Source: Psychrobacter sp. | GTDB taxonomy: Bacteria > Pseudomonadota > Gammaproteobacteria > Pseudomonadales > Moraxellaceae | Assembly (NCBI RefSeq): GCF_030454045.1 | Contig: NZ_JAKDJE010000111.1 | Coordinates: 1-6,257, forward strand | Reading direction: 5' to 3' | DNA: 6,257 nt | Part shown: positions 1 through 6,056 of the stretch, piece after piece | How positions within the stretch are numbered: position 1 is the stretch's first letter | How the letters are laid out: every line of letters starts with the position of its first letter | The notes under the pieces: model-generated | What the model saw: only the letters and a program-made list of their open reading frames with translations | What the model was told of the DNA's origin: nothing | Database searches by the model: none | Made by a program: the position numbers and the translations under genes

Positions 1-70
1 ATGGTTTCACTTAGATGGTTTCACTTAGATGGTTTCACTTAGATGGTTTCACTTAAATGGTTTGACTTAG
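1..70. repeat. Tandem array of a 14-bp unit, five copies, cut by the window edge
   Basis: Five consecutive 14-bp units fill this stretch exactly. Copies 1-3 (1-14, 15-28, 29-42) are identical, ATGGTTTCACTTAG. Copy 4 (43-56) ends in A instead of G, and copy 5 (57-70) has G for C at its ninth base. The first base of the window is the first base of a unit, so the array may continue to the left. The period is not a multiple of three and the unit brings stop codons into every frame within 42 bases on both strands, so the array is not coding. The decay at the right side is typical of the edge of a tandem array. Function is unknown; a variable-number repeat or a protein-binding array are both possible. 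Confidence 0.95.
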
Positions 71-148
71 TTGAAGAGATAAACAGTGTTATGGGCTATA
101 TTTAGCAAATAATACTGTGTGTACTAACTTTGTGAATGACATTCTAAA

Positions 149-163
149 TGATAATGATTTTTA
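149..163. promoter_or_regulatory. Candidate Fur box, orphan
   Basis: The bases TGATAATGATTTTTA match the 7-1-7 Fur consensus TGATAATGATTATCA at 13 of 15 positions, counted by eye. The site sits in a wider imperfect palindrome, 146-166, with 8 of 10 arm positions paired. Fur with bound Fe(II) represses promoters through such sites. The target is unclear: no plus-strand gene of normal size follows, and the fhu operon only ends nearby. It may serve a gene to the left of the window reading leftward, or a small transcript reading right. Fur boxes are AT-rich, so chance matches in AT-rich DNA are possible. Confidence 0.45.
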
Positions 164-209
164 TTTCTACAGTTGTTTACAAATAGGTTCCTATAAGTAG
201 CGAGTGACC

Positions 210-311
210 ATGTTGACTGACTTACTGCGATTACCGTCCGTCTCTTTGGTAAATTTGGCGAAATGGTTAGACAGTGACATAAGCGGCTTGTCTCAAAGTT
301 TGGTCAAATAA
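210..311 (+). CDS. Doubtful small ORF, 33 residues, function unknown
   Basis: An ATG at 210 opens a frame that ends with TAA at 309-311. The peptide begins MLTDLLRLPS and alternates hydrophobic and polar residues, with one Trp at about residue 19, so an amphipathic helix is possible. The upstream bases hold only a weak ribosome-site match (GCGAG, about 200-204), and an in-frame TAG at 198-200 means it is not the tail of a longer frame. A GTG at 204 is another possible start. It lies 47 bp after the candidate Fur box, which is the main reason to list it. I do not recognise the sequence. It could be chance or a remnant of a lost gene. Confidence 0.15.
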   Translation: MLTDLLRLPSVSLVNLAKWLDSDISGLSQSLVK

Positions 312-391
312 ATAGACAAAAGGGATAAGCCTTCAAGCAGATCGTCATTGACACAGGTAATCTACATGCTGCCCAACTATGAAGTTGATCG

Positions 392-1840
392 TTATGGCGA
401 TCGGGGTAATTTGCAGGCAGAAGGAAGTGTGAATAATAGCATCAACGCGATTATCACCAGTATTTCTTGGATAGCGCTTGCTGTGCCAACATCACTCCCT
501 GCGGCTAGTAGCTGCGCGCTTCGAGTATGGATATAAAGGGTTGCCAACGTGATAACGATGGTAGAGATGATACGGCGACTGATATTATTGAGTGCAGCTC
601 CCTCAGTGACCGAGTCTTTAGGTAAGCTACTAAAACCCACGGTGGTGGTTGGCAGATACGCCAAACCCACGCCGACACCGCGCACACTCATCGTCAATAT
701 GAGTAGCCAAAGTGTGGGCTGGTACAAGCACCATGCAAGCATCAAAGTAGACAGCGCACTAATCGTGATACCCGCCATACCAATCCCTCGGGCACCGCGT
801 TTGTCTACCCGCTTGCCAGCATAATGCGTGGTGATACTGGCGACGAGCGTCGCAACCATCAGAACGACGCCTGTCCATAAAGCACTTTCACCCATCACCT
901 CCTGAATCAATATCGGCAATAATAAAAGACACAGCATCAAGCCTACTGTTTGGGTGATACTAATGACATTACTGTGCAAATAAGTTTTATTGTCGAACAA
1001 ACCCACATTTAGCAACGGATGGCTCTGACGACGCTCATACGCCCACCAAGCCACGGCTGACAGCAAAAATAAAATAGACAATGCGCCTAATGCCACTATT
1101 TTTAACAAATCATCGCGGCTTGAGATACCGTGAGTAAAATCTATTTTGAGGGTGCTCAGCCAAATCATCATCGCCAGTAGCCAGATGATCAAACTGACAA
1201 ACCCTACCGTATCAAAAGGGCTTGCGGTGTCATGCGTGCCTCTATCAGGTTCAGGTATCAATCGCCACACCATCGCCATAACGATCACACTAAGGGGCAA
1301 TGTAACGGCAAACAGTGTCCACCATGCAAACTGATCAACCAAATAAGCACCAATCAAAGGACCAAATGCCAAGGACATCATAATAACGATGCCCCATAGC
1401 GCCATTATCCTACCGTGCTGCTGCTTTGGGTAAATCCGATACAGCATACCAATTGAGAGCGGAATAATCAGCCCACCACTCAGCCCTTGTACGGCTCTCG
1501 CCATGATGACAAAGCTCATATTAAACGCCATCATACCCATGACCGAACCGAGCATAAACCCAAGTACTGCCGCCAAATAGACTGGCTTAGAAGCAAACCT
1601 TTTGTTTAAGTAACCGCTCAGCATGAGCCCCACACTCATGGCCAACACATAAGCATTTAGTACCCAGCCGCCAAGCACGATATCGACGTCAAACACTGAC
1701 ATAAATATAGGAATGGCTGGGTTGAGCGCGCTGTTACTAAAGCTGATGACCGTACCACCGAGCAATAAGGTCAATAGTACCCGCCGTACTTGCTCATCGC
1801 TCAAGCGCTGATCCCTGCTATTTTTATGAGCGTCATTCAT
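392..1840 (-). CDS. MFS efflux transporter, DHA2 (EmrB/QacA-like), 14 membrane helices, possible siderophore exporter
   Basis: An inner-membrane proton-driven exporter of 482 residues, a little short for EmrB-type proteins (about 510). Hydrophobic segments suggest 14 helices, from about residues 21-43 to 456-473. Family marks are visible: a motif-A-like loop after helix 2 (GYLNKR, 76-81), RAVQGLSGG (115-123), the antiporter motif C as GPLIGAY (160-166), HPLLNVGLF (274-282), and the late segment LPTTTVGFSSLP ... ALNNISR (396-422). The acidic residue usual in helix 1 of QacA-like drug pumps is absent (segment SFSNSALNP, 33-41). It is the last gene of the fhu operon, 41 bp after fhuB with no terminator seen between. 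An in-frame stop lies just upstream of this ATG, which fixes the longest start; no good ribosome site is seen and an inverted repeat flanks the start. The place in the operon suggests export of a siderophore or of the iron-free ligand; this is inference, and a general drug pump is the alternative. Confidence 0.9.
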   Translation of the reverse strand: MNDAHKNSRDQRLSDEQVRRVLLTLLLGGTVISFSNSALNPAIPIFMSVFDVDIVLGGWVLNAYVLAMSVGLMLSGYLNKRFASKPVYLAAVLGFMLGSVMGMMAFNMSFVIMARAVQGLSGGLIIPLSIGMLYRIYPKQQHGRIMALWGIVIMMSLAFGPLIGAYLVDQFAWWTLFAVTLPLSVIVMAMVWRLIPEPDRGTHDTASPFDTVGFVSLIIWLLAMMIWLSTLKIDFTHGISSRDDLLKIVALGALSILFLLSAVAWWAYERRQSHPLLNVGLFDNKTYLHSNVISITQTVGLMLCLLLLPILIQEVMGESALWTGVVLMVATLVASITTHYAGKRVDKRGARGIGMAGITISALSTLMLAWCLYQPTLWLLILTMSVRGVGVGLAYLPTTTVGFSSLPKDSVTEGAALNNISRRIISTIVITLATLYIHTRSAQLLAAGSDVGTASAIQEILVIIALMLLFTLPSACKLPRSP

Positions 1841-1850
1841 AAGCGCTTGA
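1801..1850 (-). promoter_or_regulatory. Inverted repeat flanking the MFS start codon, possible mRNA hairpin
   Basis: TCAAGCGCT at 1801-1809 and AGCGCTTGA at 1842-1850 are perfect 9-bp inverted repeats 32 bp apart. In the minus-strand mRNA the 5' arm lies one base before the ATG (1838-1840), where a ribosome site would be, and the 3' arm lies in codons 11-14. Folded, the start codon would sit at the edge of the loop with its upstream contact site paired. This could lower or control translation of the exporter relative to the import genes. Each arm also contains the self-complementary AGCGCT, so a protein-binding site is an alternative. Function is inferred only from geometry. Confidence 0.35.
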
Positions 1851-1881
1851 TTGTTGGTTCATCGTTTCATAAAAAGACAAA

Positions 1882-4011
1882 CTAACCATTAGCGGTGGTT
1901 GGCACTTTGCGAATAAGCCATAAGAAATAGCCACCGCCAATGATAGCAGCCACCGTACCAGCAGGTAGCTCATAAGGAAACATCACATACCGCCCGATCC
2001 AGTCCGCCATTACCATAACCCCCGCGCCTAAGAGAGCAGCCAGCAGCAACTGGCGCTCAAGTTTGACAGCGCCAAGAGATGTCGCCAAATGCGGCACCAT
2101 CAGCCCAATAAAACTCAACGGCCCCACCGCAAGCGTACTCGCGGTACTAAGCGCGGCTACGAGCGCCAGTAGTGATAATGTCACGGGGGTCACTGCCACA
2201 CCCAAATTACGTGCCACACCCGTCCCTAAACCAAGGACACGTAAGGGTTTGACAATCAATAAGCTAAGTACCAATAAGATAAGCGCAATGCCCATCAGAT
2301 ACCATACTGTACTAGGCTGCGCACTGTAGGTGGTGCCTGATAGCCAACTGAGCATCGCTTCGAGACGAGGGTCACCTGAGAGCTTGACCATGTGCATGAC
2401 CCCATCCATCATGGCAGCGATACCAATACCGACTAACAGCAAATAGCCTGAGCTGACTCTACGCGCCAGCCACATAATCAACAGCAGCACCGCCATCGCA
2501 CCTGACAGTCCTGAAATCAGTAATGTACCTGCTCCAGCCGACAGCCCCAAACTGGGTAATAATAAAAATCCTAAAATCACCCCCAGCGCCGCGCCTGAGC
2601 TGACCCCTAAGACCTCAGGACTGGCCATAGGGTTACGCGTTAGCGTCTGTAATAATACGCCTGCGACCGCGAGCATCAACCCTGTTGCCGCCGCGCTCAA
2701 GCTACGAGGCAGACGATACTGCTGTGTCAGCGCCCAATCAGTACTAATTCCCCAACCATTGATATCCTGTACAAAAAGACAAGCCAACATTATCGTGATG
2801 ATAACTCCAACGCTCCATCGCCAAAACACAACGGTCTTGTTTTGACCGCTCATCATAGGGGTAACGGTTTCTATCCGATCGCGGCGCTGGCGCAAAATCA
2901 GCCAAATAATCAGTGGCGCTCCTAAGATTCCCGTCATGGCACCAGCGGGAATTTGCATCCCCAGTATGGGCTCAAGCAATAAGGCAACATTACTGGTCAA
3001 TAGCAATAACAATGCACCCAGCCCAAATGCCGTGACCAAGCGCTTACCAATGGATGAGATGCCTAGCGCATTGACCAAGCTTGCGGCACCAAGCCCAATA
3101 AAACCAATCAGCCCAACCTCACTAATGACTAGTGCGGTCACCACCGCCACAATGACGACCACTAAGGCGCGAATACCATTAATAGGCACGCCCAAACGTT
3201 TGGCTTGTGAGTCGTCTAAGCTCATCAGTGTCAGCGGCTTCAATAAAGGCAGGCAGGCTATCGCCGCCAAGGTCGCTGTGATCATCAATGCTCGACTGCT
3301 ATCCCAGCTGCTTTGTGCCAAAAACCCAGCGGCCCATGACAACATACCGTTGCTTCTTTCAGCAAAAAATAACACCAATACATTGGCAACAGCGGCAAGC
3401 AAGATATTGACGACCAGACCTGCTAGTATCAAAATCAGCGGATTGAAGCGACTAGGCGCAGACAAGGCAAACACCAAGCCCATACTCATGATGGCACCGA
3501 CAAAGGCCACGTAGAGGCCACCATAAATGGCTAAACTCGGTAAAAACAACGTGACAATGAGCATGGCCAACTGGGCACCAATTCCGACTCCCAAAGTGGT
3601 GTCTGATGCCAATGGATTTTTGACCAACTGTTGTAACAAAATACTGACTACGCCCAATAATCCACCTGCCAACAGCGCCACCACGCTGGTCGCAACCAAA
3701 TGAAGCTGGGTCGCCATACTGGCAATATCAAGCTGCAAACTTGGTAAAAATAGCTCACTGAGCGGGCGTGTCCATTCTCGCTCTAATAGTGCCCAGCCAC
3801 TGCATGCGGACAAAACCACCAATCCTATAAAAATCACCCACAATCGCCAAGACGCACTGCTCACGACAGACGACGGAGGCTGAGATGGATGTGGTGGCGG
3901 CTTGGGCGATGAGGACATCACAGTTGCCGTATGTGAGGAGGACGTGGAGCTTAGGCTATTAGCGCTATGGGTGTTGCTGGCACTGCTCGTATGATTGGTA
4001 TGAATAGTCAT
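1882..4011 (-). CDS. fhuB: Ferric hydroxamate siderophore ABC transporter permease FhuB, double-length
   Basis: The inner-membrane channel of the Fhu importer: two FecCD-type permease domains fused in one chain of 709 residues (E. coli FhuB is about 660). Half 1 spans about 60-375 and half 2 about 395-700. Each half has the family marks: KNPLASDTTLGVGIGA (131-146) and RNPMASPEVLGVSSGAALG (459-477), the loop that meets the ATPase, GLIGFIGL (300-307) and GPLSFIGLMVPH (630-641), and the late segments IPAGAMTGILGAP (354-366) and LPAGTVAAIIGGG (682-694). The first 55 residues are an added tail rich in Ser, Thr, His and Pro with no acidic residue. The stop of fhuD and this ATG share one base (TAATG), which indicates translational coupling; GGTGG about nine bases upstream may be the ribosome site. 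An internal ATG at codon 32 (3918) is possible but lacks a ribosome site. The lipobox-like VLSACS at 66-71 is part of helix 1. Confidence 0.95.
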   Translation of the reverse strand: MTIHTNHTSSASNTHSANSLSSTSSSHTATVMSSSPKPPPHPSQPPSSVVSSASWRLWVIFIGLVVLSACSGWALLEREWTRPLSELFLPSLQLDIASMATQLHLVATSVVALLAGGLLGVVSILLQQLVKNPLASDTTLGVGIGAQLAMLIVTLFLPSLAIYGGLYVAFVGAIMSMGLVFALSAPSRFNPLILILAGLVVNILLAAVANVLVLFFAERSNGMLSWAAGFLAQSSWDSSRALMITATLAAIACLPLLKPLTLMSLDDSQAKRLGVPINGIRALVVVIVAVVTALVISEVGLIGFIGLGAASLVNALGISSIGKRLVTAFGLGALLLLLTSNVALLLEPILGMQIPAGAMTGILGAPLIIWLILRQRRDRIETVTPMMSGQNKTVVFWRWSVGVIITIMLACLFVQDINGWGISTDWALTQQYRLPRSLSAAATGLMLAVAGVLLQTLTRNPMASPEVLGVSSGAALGVILGFLLLPSLGLSAGAGTLLISGLSGAMAVLLLIMWLARRVSSGYLLLVGIGIAAMMDGVMHMVKLSGDPRLEAMLSWLSGTTYSAQPSTVWYLMGIALILLVLSLLIVKPLRVLGLGTGVARNLGVAVTPVTLSLLALVAALSTASTLAVGPLSFIGLMVPHLATSLGAVKLERQLLLAALLGAGVMVMADWIGRYVMFPYELPAGTVAAIIGGGYFLWLIRKVPTTANG

Positions 4012-5108
4012 TATATCGCGCCACCTGTTAACGAAACCGTGGATAAATTATTGGCCAGACTGACCAATGACGACATCCCGCCATATATCCAGACTGGCGG
4101 CAACTCCGCCATACAGCGGCGCTCACCATAGCCCAAACGCTGCCATACCAAACTGTTCTTAATCTCAGCTCTGGTGATGGGACTGAGTGGGTCGATGATC
4201 AGCAGGCAAGTCTCATCATCTAACTGCGCCAAATCACCCATTCGTATCGGTACAAACCCCCACTGATTGCCCTCCCCTAAGACCACAAGCTCTTTGCCCA
4301 TCTGCTCTAATGCCACCTTAAACAGGCTGTTATCAACATACATGCGCATGTTATTGGCATCCGCAAACTGGACGACCGCGAACTTTTTGATTATTGGATA
4401 GCGCTGCTGAAACTGCTGACTGGCAAGCTGTATGTCTTTTTGACTTTGTACAATATAGTCTTCAGCCATCTTGGGATTATCAATCAATGCACCAAGCGCG
4501 CGCGTCGGCTCCGTATAGTCAGCCCACGTTGCCGCTTTTCCTTTTGCCGCAAACATCACCGACTGCGCAGGCACATCACCGTATAAGCTACGGGCATGCT
4601 CATAAAAAGCGTTATCTATGACCATATCAACAGGAAGCTGTGCAACCAGCTCAGCATTAGGCTGATAACGAATCCCAATATCGGTGGTTGCTGCTGGGAG
4701 ATGGGGGCGCCCCACCCATCTGTCCCACACTCTGATATCACCAGTGGCAATCGGTGCATGACCCATCGCCGTCAGCGTTGCAGCATTGCCCCAATCAGGG
4801 GAGACGATATTGATACGGTCACTATCAATACGGTCACTATGGCTGTTTGCTGTTTCGGTAATATCTTTGGGAGGTGATGTATCAAAGTGAGTAATATCTT
4901 TGTCAGATGCTGAGTGACTACAAGCGGACAATGTCAACAAGGCCATTAGGAAAAAGACTAAGAGAGTCAGCCCTTTTAATACAGCAACTGGCAACACAAA
5001 TGATGTGGCGGTCGCGTGCCTTGGCGCTTGATAGTGATAAAAAACAGAAAACATAGCGGCATATCTTTTTAGGCGAGTTGGAATGAGAGAGAAGCGATCT
5101 GATGTCAA
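4011..5108 (-). CDS. fhuD: Ferric hydroxamate siderophore-binding lipoprotein FhuD
   Basis: The periplasmic binding protein that takes a ferric hydroxamate from the outer-membrane receptor and hands it to FhuB/FhuC. The mature part lines up by eye with E. coli FhuD: WVGRPHLP and DIGIRYQPNAEL (131-154), DNSLF (259-263), GEGNQWG (278-284), and the C-terminal PPVWIYGG (337-344). The three ligand contacts of E. coli FhuD appear kept: R84 as R147, Y106 as Y169 (same 22-residue spacing), and W217 as W283. Unlike the soluble E. coli protein it has a lipoprotein signal: a hydrophobic run at 47-60 followed by LSAC with Cys63 as the predicted lipid-bearing residue. The listed start is TTG, overlapping the fhuC stop (TTGA) but without a ribosome site. 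An ATG at codon 19 (5054) would give a more usual signal length and is about equally likely. The segment 64-99 is a polar linker with a short duplication. Confidence 0.93.
   Translation of the reverse strand: MTSDRFSLIPTRLKRYAAMFSVFYHYQAPRHATATSFVLPVAVLKGLTLLVFFLMALLTLSACSHSASDKDITHFDTSPPKDITETANSHSDRIDSDRINIVSPDWGNAATLTAMGHAPIATGDIRVWDRWVGRPHLPAATTDIGIRYQPNAELVAQLPVDMVIDNAFYEHARSLYGDVPAQSVMFAAKGKAATWADYTEPTRALGALIDNPKMAEDYIVQSQKDIQLASQQFQQRYPIIKKFAVVQFADANNMRMYVDNSLFKVALEQMGKELVVLGEGNQWGFVPIRMGDLAQLDDETCLLIIDPLSPITRAEIKNSLVWQRLGYGERRCMAELPPVWIYGGMSSLVSLANNLSTVSLTGGAI
4813..4840. repeat. Short in-frame tandem duplication in the fhuD linker
   Basis: ATACGGTCACTAT occurs at 4813-4825 and again at 4828-4840, a period of 15 bp. 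On the minus strand it gives DRIDSDRI at residues 92-99 of FhuD, in the polar linker between the lipid-bearing Cys and the folded domain. A length change here by units of five residues would alter only the tether. It looks like a recent slippage event. Confidence 0.8.
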
Positions 5109-5884
5109 GCAACTGCAACAGGCTGTCCAGTAATGGGATGACTGAGCAGCTGCATATCCACATTAAAAATATCGTGTAATACACTAGGCTGCATCGTGCT
5201 TTTGATAGTGCCATTGTGACAAACTCGGCCGTTTTTTAGCGCAATGATTCGATCGGCATATTGCGCCGCCAGATTGATATCATGAATAATAATCACCACA
5301 CTCAAGCCCTGCTCATCTACCAAACGACGGATCAGCTGAATGACCTCAATTTGATAATGCATATCTAATGCAGCAAGCGGCTCATCAAGTAATAGATACT
5401 TGGTATCTTGCGCCAAGCACATCGCAAGCCAAGCACGGGCGCGCTCACCACCTGATAGCGTCGATGTAATGCGATCAGAAAATGCCTCTGTTTGAGTCAC
5501 TTTTAGCGCTTGTTCAACGCTATCTTTATCGGCTTGAGTGGGTTTTTGTAGCCATTTCTGGTGCGGATAGCGCCCGAGCATCACAAGCTCACGCACGGTA
5601 AATCCAGCGGCGTCAGGTAGTTGCTGTGGCAGATAAGCCATATGACGTGCCAGCTCCTTACTGCCGTAATCGCTGATATCACGCTCATCTAATGTAATGG
5701 TGCCACTACTGCTGGTCATCTCACCCGCCAACGCTTTGATCAAGGTTGATTTGCCAGAGCCATTGTGCCCCACTAACGCCACCAACTGCTTGGTATCGAT
5801 CTCACAGCTCACATTGTCTAGTAAAGTATTCCCTTGACGACTGATGGTCAGTTGGTTGGCACGTAACATATAGGCACTCATCAT
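5105..5884 (-). CDS. fhuC: Ferric hydroxamate ABC transporter ATPase FhuC
   Basis: The cytoplasmic ATPase that powers siderophore import through FhuB; 259 residues, close to the usual 255-265. All ABC marks are intact: Walker A GHNGSGKST (39-47), Q-loop Gln87 in LPQQL, signature LSGGE (143-147), Walker B YLLLDEP (163-169) with catalytic Glu168, D-loop AALD (171-174) and switch His201 in IIIHD. The segment VMLGRYPHQ (101-109) is typical of iron-siderophore ATPases, and the gene beside it supports FhuC over FepC or FecE. It is the first gene of the operon, behind a promoter that overlaps a Fur box. Its stop overlaps the TTG start option of fhuD. The start is uncertain: ATG at 5884 and the next codon ATG lack a good ribosome site, while the ATG at codon 6 (5869) is preceded by GATGAG. 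Confidence 0.95.
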   Translation of the reverse strand: MMSAYMLRANQLTISRQGNTLLDNVSCEIDTKQLVALVGHNGSGKSTLIKALAGEMTSSSGTITLDERDISDYGSKELARHMAYLPQQLPDAAGFTVRELVMLGRYPHQKWLQKPTQADKDSVEQALKVTQTEAFSDRITSTLSGGERARAWLAMCLAQDTKYLLLDEPLAALDMHYQIEVIQLIRRLVDEQGLSVVIIIHDINLAAQYADRIIALKNGRVCHNGTIKSTMQPSVLHDIFNVDMQLLSHPITGQPVAVA

Positions 5885-5909
5885 TGATAAAAATCAAAAT
5901 TGATAAAAA
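5883..5909. repeat. Direct and inverted TTGAT repeats just before the fhuC start
   Basis: ATTGATAAAAA occurs at 5883-5893 and 5899-5909, a 16-bp period. The same bases form inverted pairs: TTGAT at 5884-5888 faces ATCAA at 5893-5897, which in turn faces TTGAT at 5900-5904. In the fhuC mRNA the pair at 5884-5897 could form a 5-bp hairpin with a 4-base loop ending at the A of the ATG at 5884. It could be an operator, a secondary Fur contact (GATAAA resembles the GATAAT half-site) or a weak translational block. AT-rich sequence makes such patterns easier to get by chance. Confidence 0.5.
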
Positions 5910-5967
5910 GTAAAGGTTGGCGTCGATGAAGTTTGTGGTTTTGCAAAAAAAAGCGACAATAAAAAGG

Positions 5968-5996
5968 ATTTTACTCGTAAACGATAATAAAAACAA
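5968..5996 (-). promoter_or_regulatory. Predicted promoter of the fhuCDB-MFS operon
   Basis: Read on the minus strand, TTGTTT (5991-5996) serves as -35, and TAAAAT (5968-5973) as -10 with five of six consensus bases, separated by exactly 17 bp (5974-5990). Transcription would start near 5960, giving a leader of about 75 bases before the fhuC ATG. The -35 hexamer lies inside the Fur box, so Fur binding would block RNA polymerase directly. Confidence 0.55.
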
Positions 5997-6001
5997 TTAT
6001 C
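5983..6001. promoter_or_regulatory. Fur box in the divergent control region
   Basis: GATAATAAAAACAATTATC has perfect 6-bp inverted arms (GATAAT and ATTATC) around seven bases, the same layout as the E. coli consensus GATAATGATAATCATTATC, with 15 of 19 bases matching. It covers the predicted fhuC -35 and lies 55 bp before the plus-strand ATG at 6057, so one site could repress both directions when iron is high. I could not assign a clear plus-strand promoter. The site, its place and the iron genes around it agree, so the call is stronger than for the site at 149. Confidence 0.78.
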
Positions 6002-6046
6002 ATTAATGAATTAAAAGTTTTGTTTTCTTACTGATTACCTATTTAT

Positions 6047-6052
6047 GAGAGG
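6047..6052 (+). promoter_or_regulatory. Ribosome binding site that decides the start of the plus-strand gene
   Basis: GAGAGG lies four bases before the ATG at 6057. The in-frame ATG at 6045 has no purine-rich site upstream and overlaps this one, so 6057 is preferred although the spacing is slightly short. Confidence 0.5.
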
Positions 6053-6056
6053 CCAT

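Larger units (their letters stand above)
71..391. other. AT-rich non-coding stretch between the repeat array and the MFS gene
   Basis: No convincing gene is seen here. It contains a candidate Fur box (149-163) and a doubtful 33-codon ORF (210-311). The operon on the minus strand ends at 392. I looked just downstream of that stop for a terminator: there are only two 5-bp stems (374-387 and 387-402) and neither is followed by a T run in the direction of transcription, so no terminator is called. No tRNA-like or insertion-sequence end was recognised. Confidence 0.6.

Noticed and set aside
1..70. CRISPR array or plasmid iterons
   Set aside because: Units are contiguous with no spacers, which rules out CRISPR; 14 bp is short for iterons and no replication gene is present.
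374..402. Two 5-bp stems near the end of the operon as a terminator
   Set aside because: The stems are short and no T run follows on the minus strand.
348..824. Plus-strand frames over the end of the MFS gene (348-536 and 549-824)
   Set aside because: They are antisense to the MFS coding frame, with no ribosome site or motif.
2936..3514. 192-residue plus-strand frame opposite fhuB
   Set aside because: It lies fully antisense to a clear FecCD permease domain and its low-complexity Ala/Thr/Ser/Ile/Lys composition mirrors hydrophobic codons on the other strand.
3798..3819. Lipobox-like VLSACS in FhuB
   Set aside because: It lies in the first membrane helix after a 55-residue polar tail, not in a signal peptide; multi-helix permeases are not lipoproteins.
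4394..4877. Two plus-strand frames opposite fhuD (4394-4621 and 4596-4877)
   Set aside because: They are antisense to the conserved FhuD domain and show no recognisable motif.
4918..5214. 98-residue minus-strand frame across the fhuC/fhuD joint
   Set aside because: It is another frame of the two real genes, whose own frames carry the conserved motifs.
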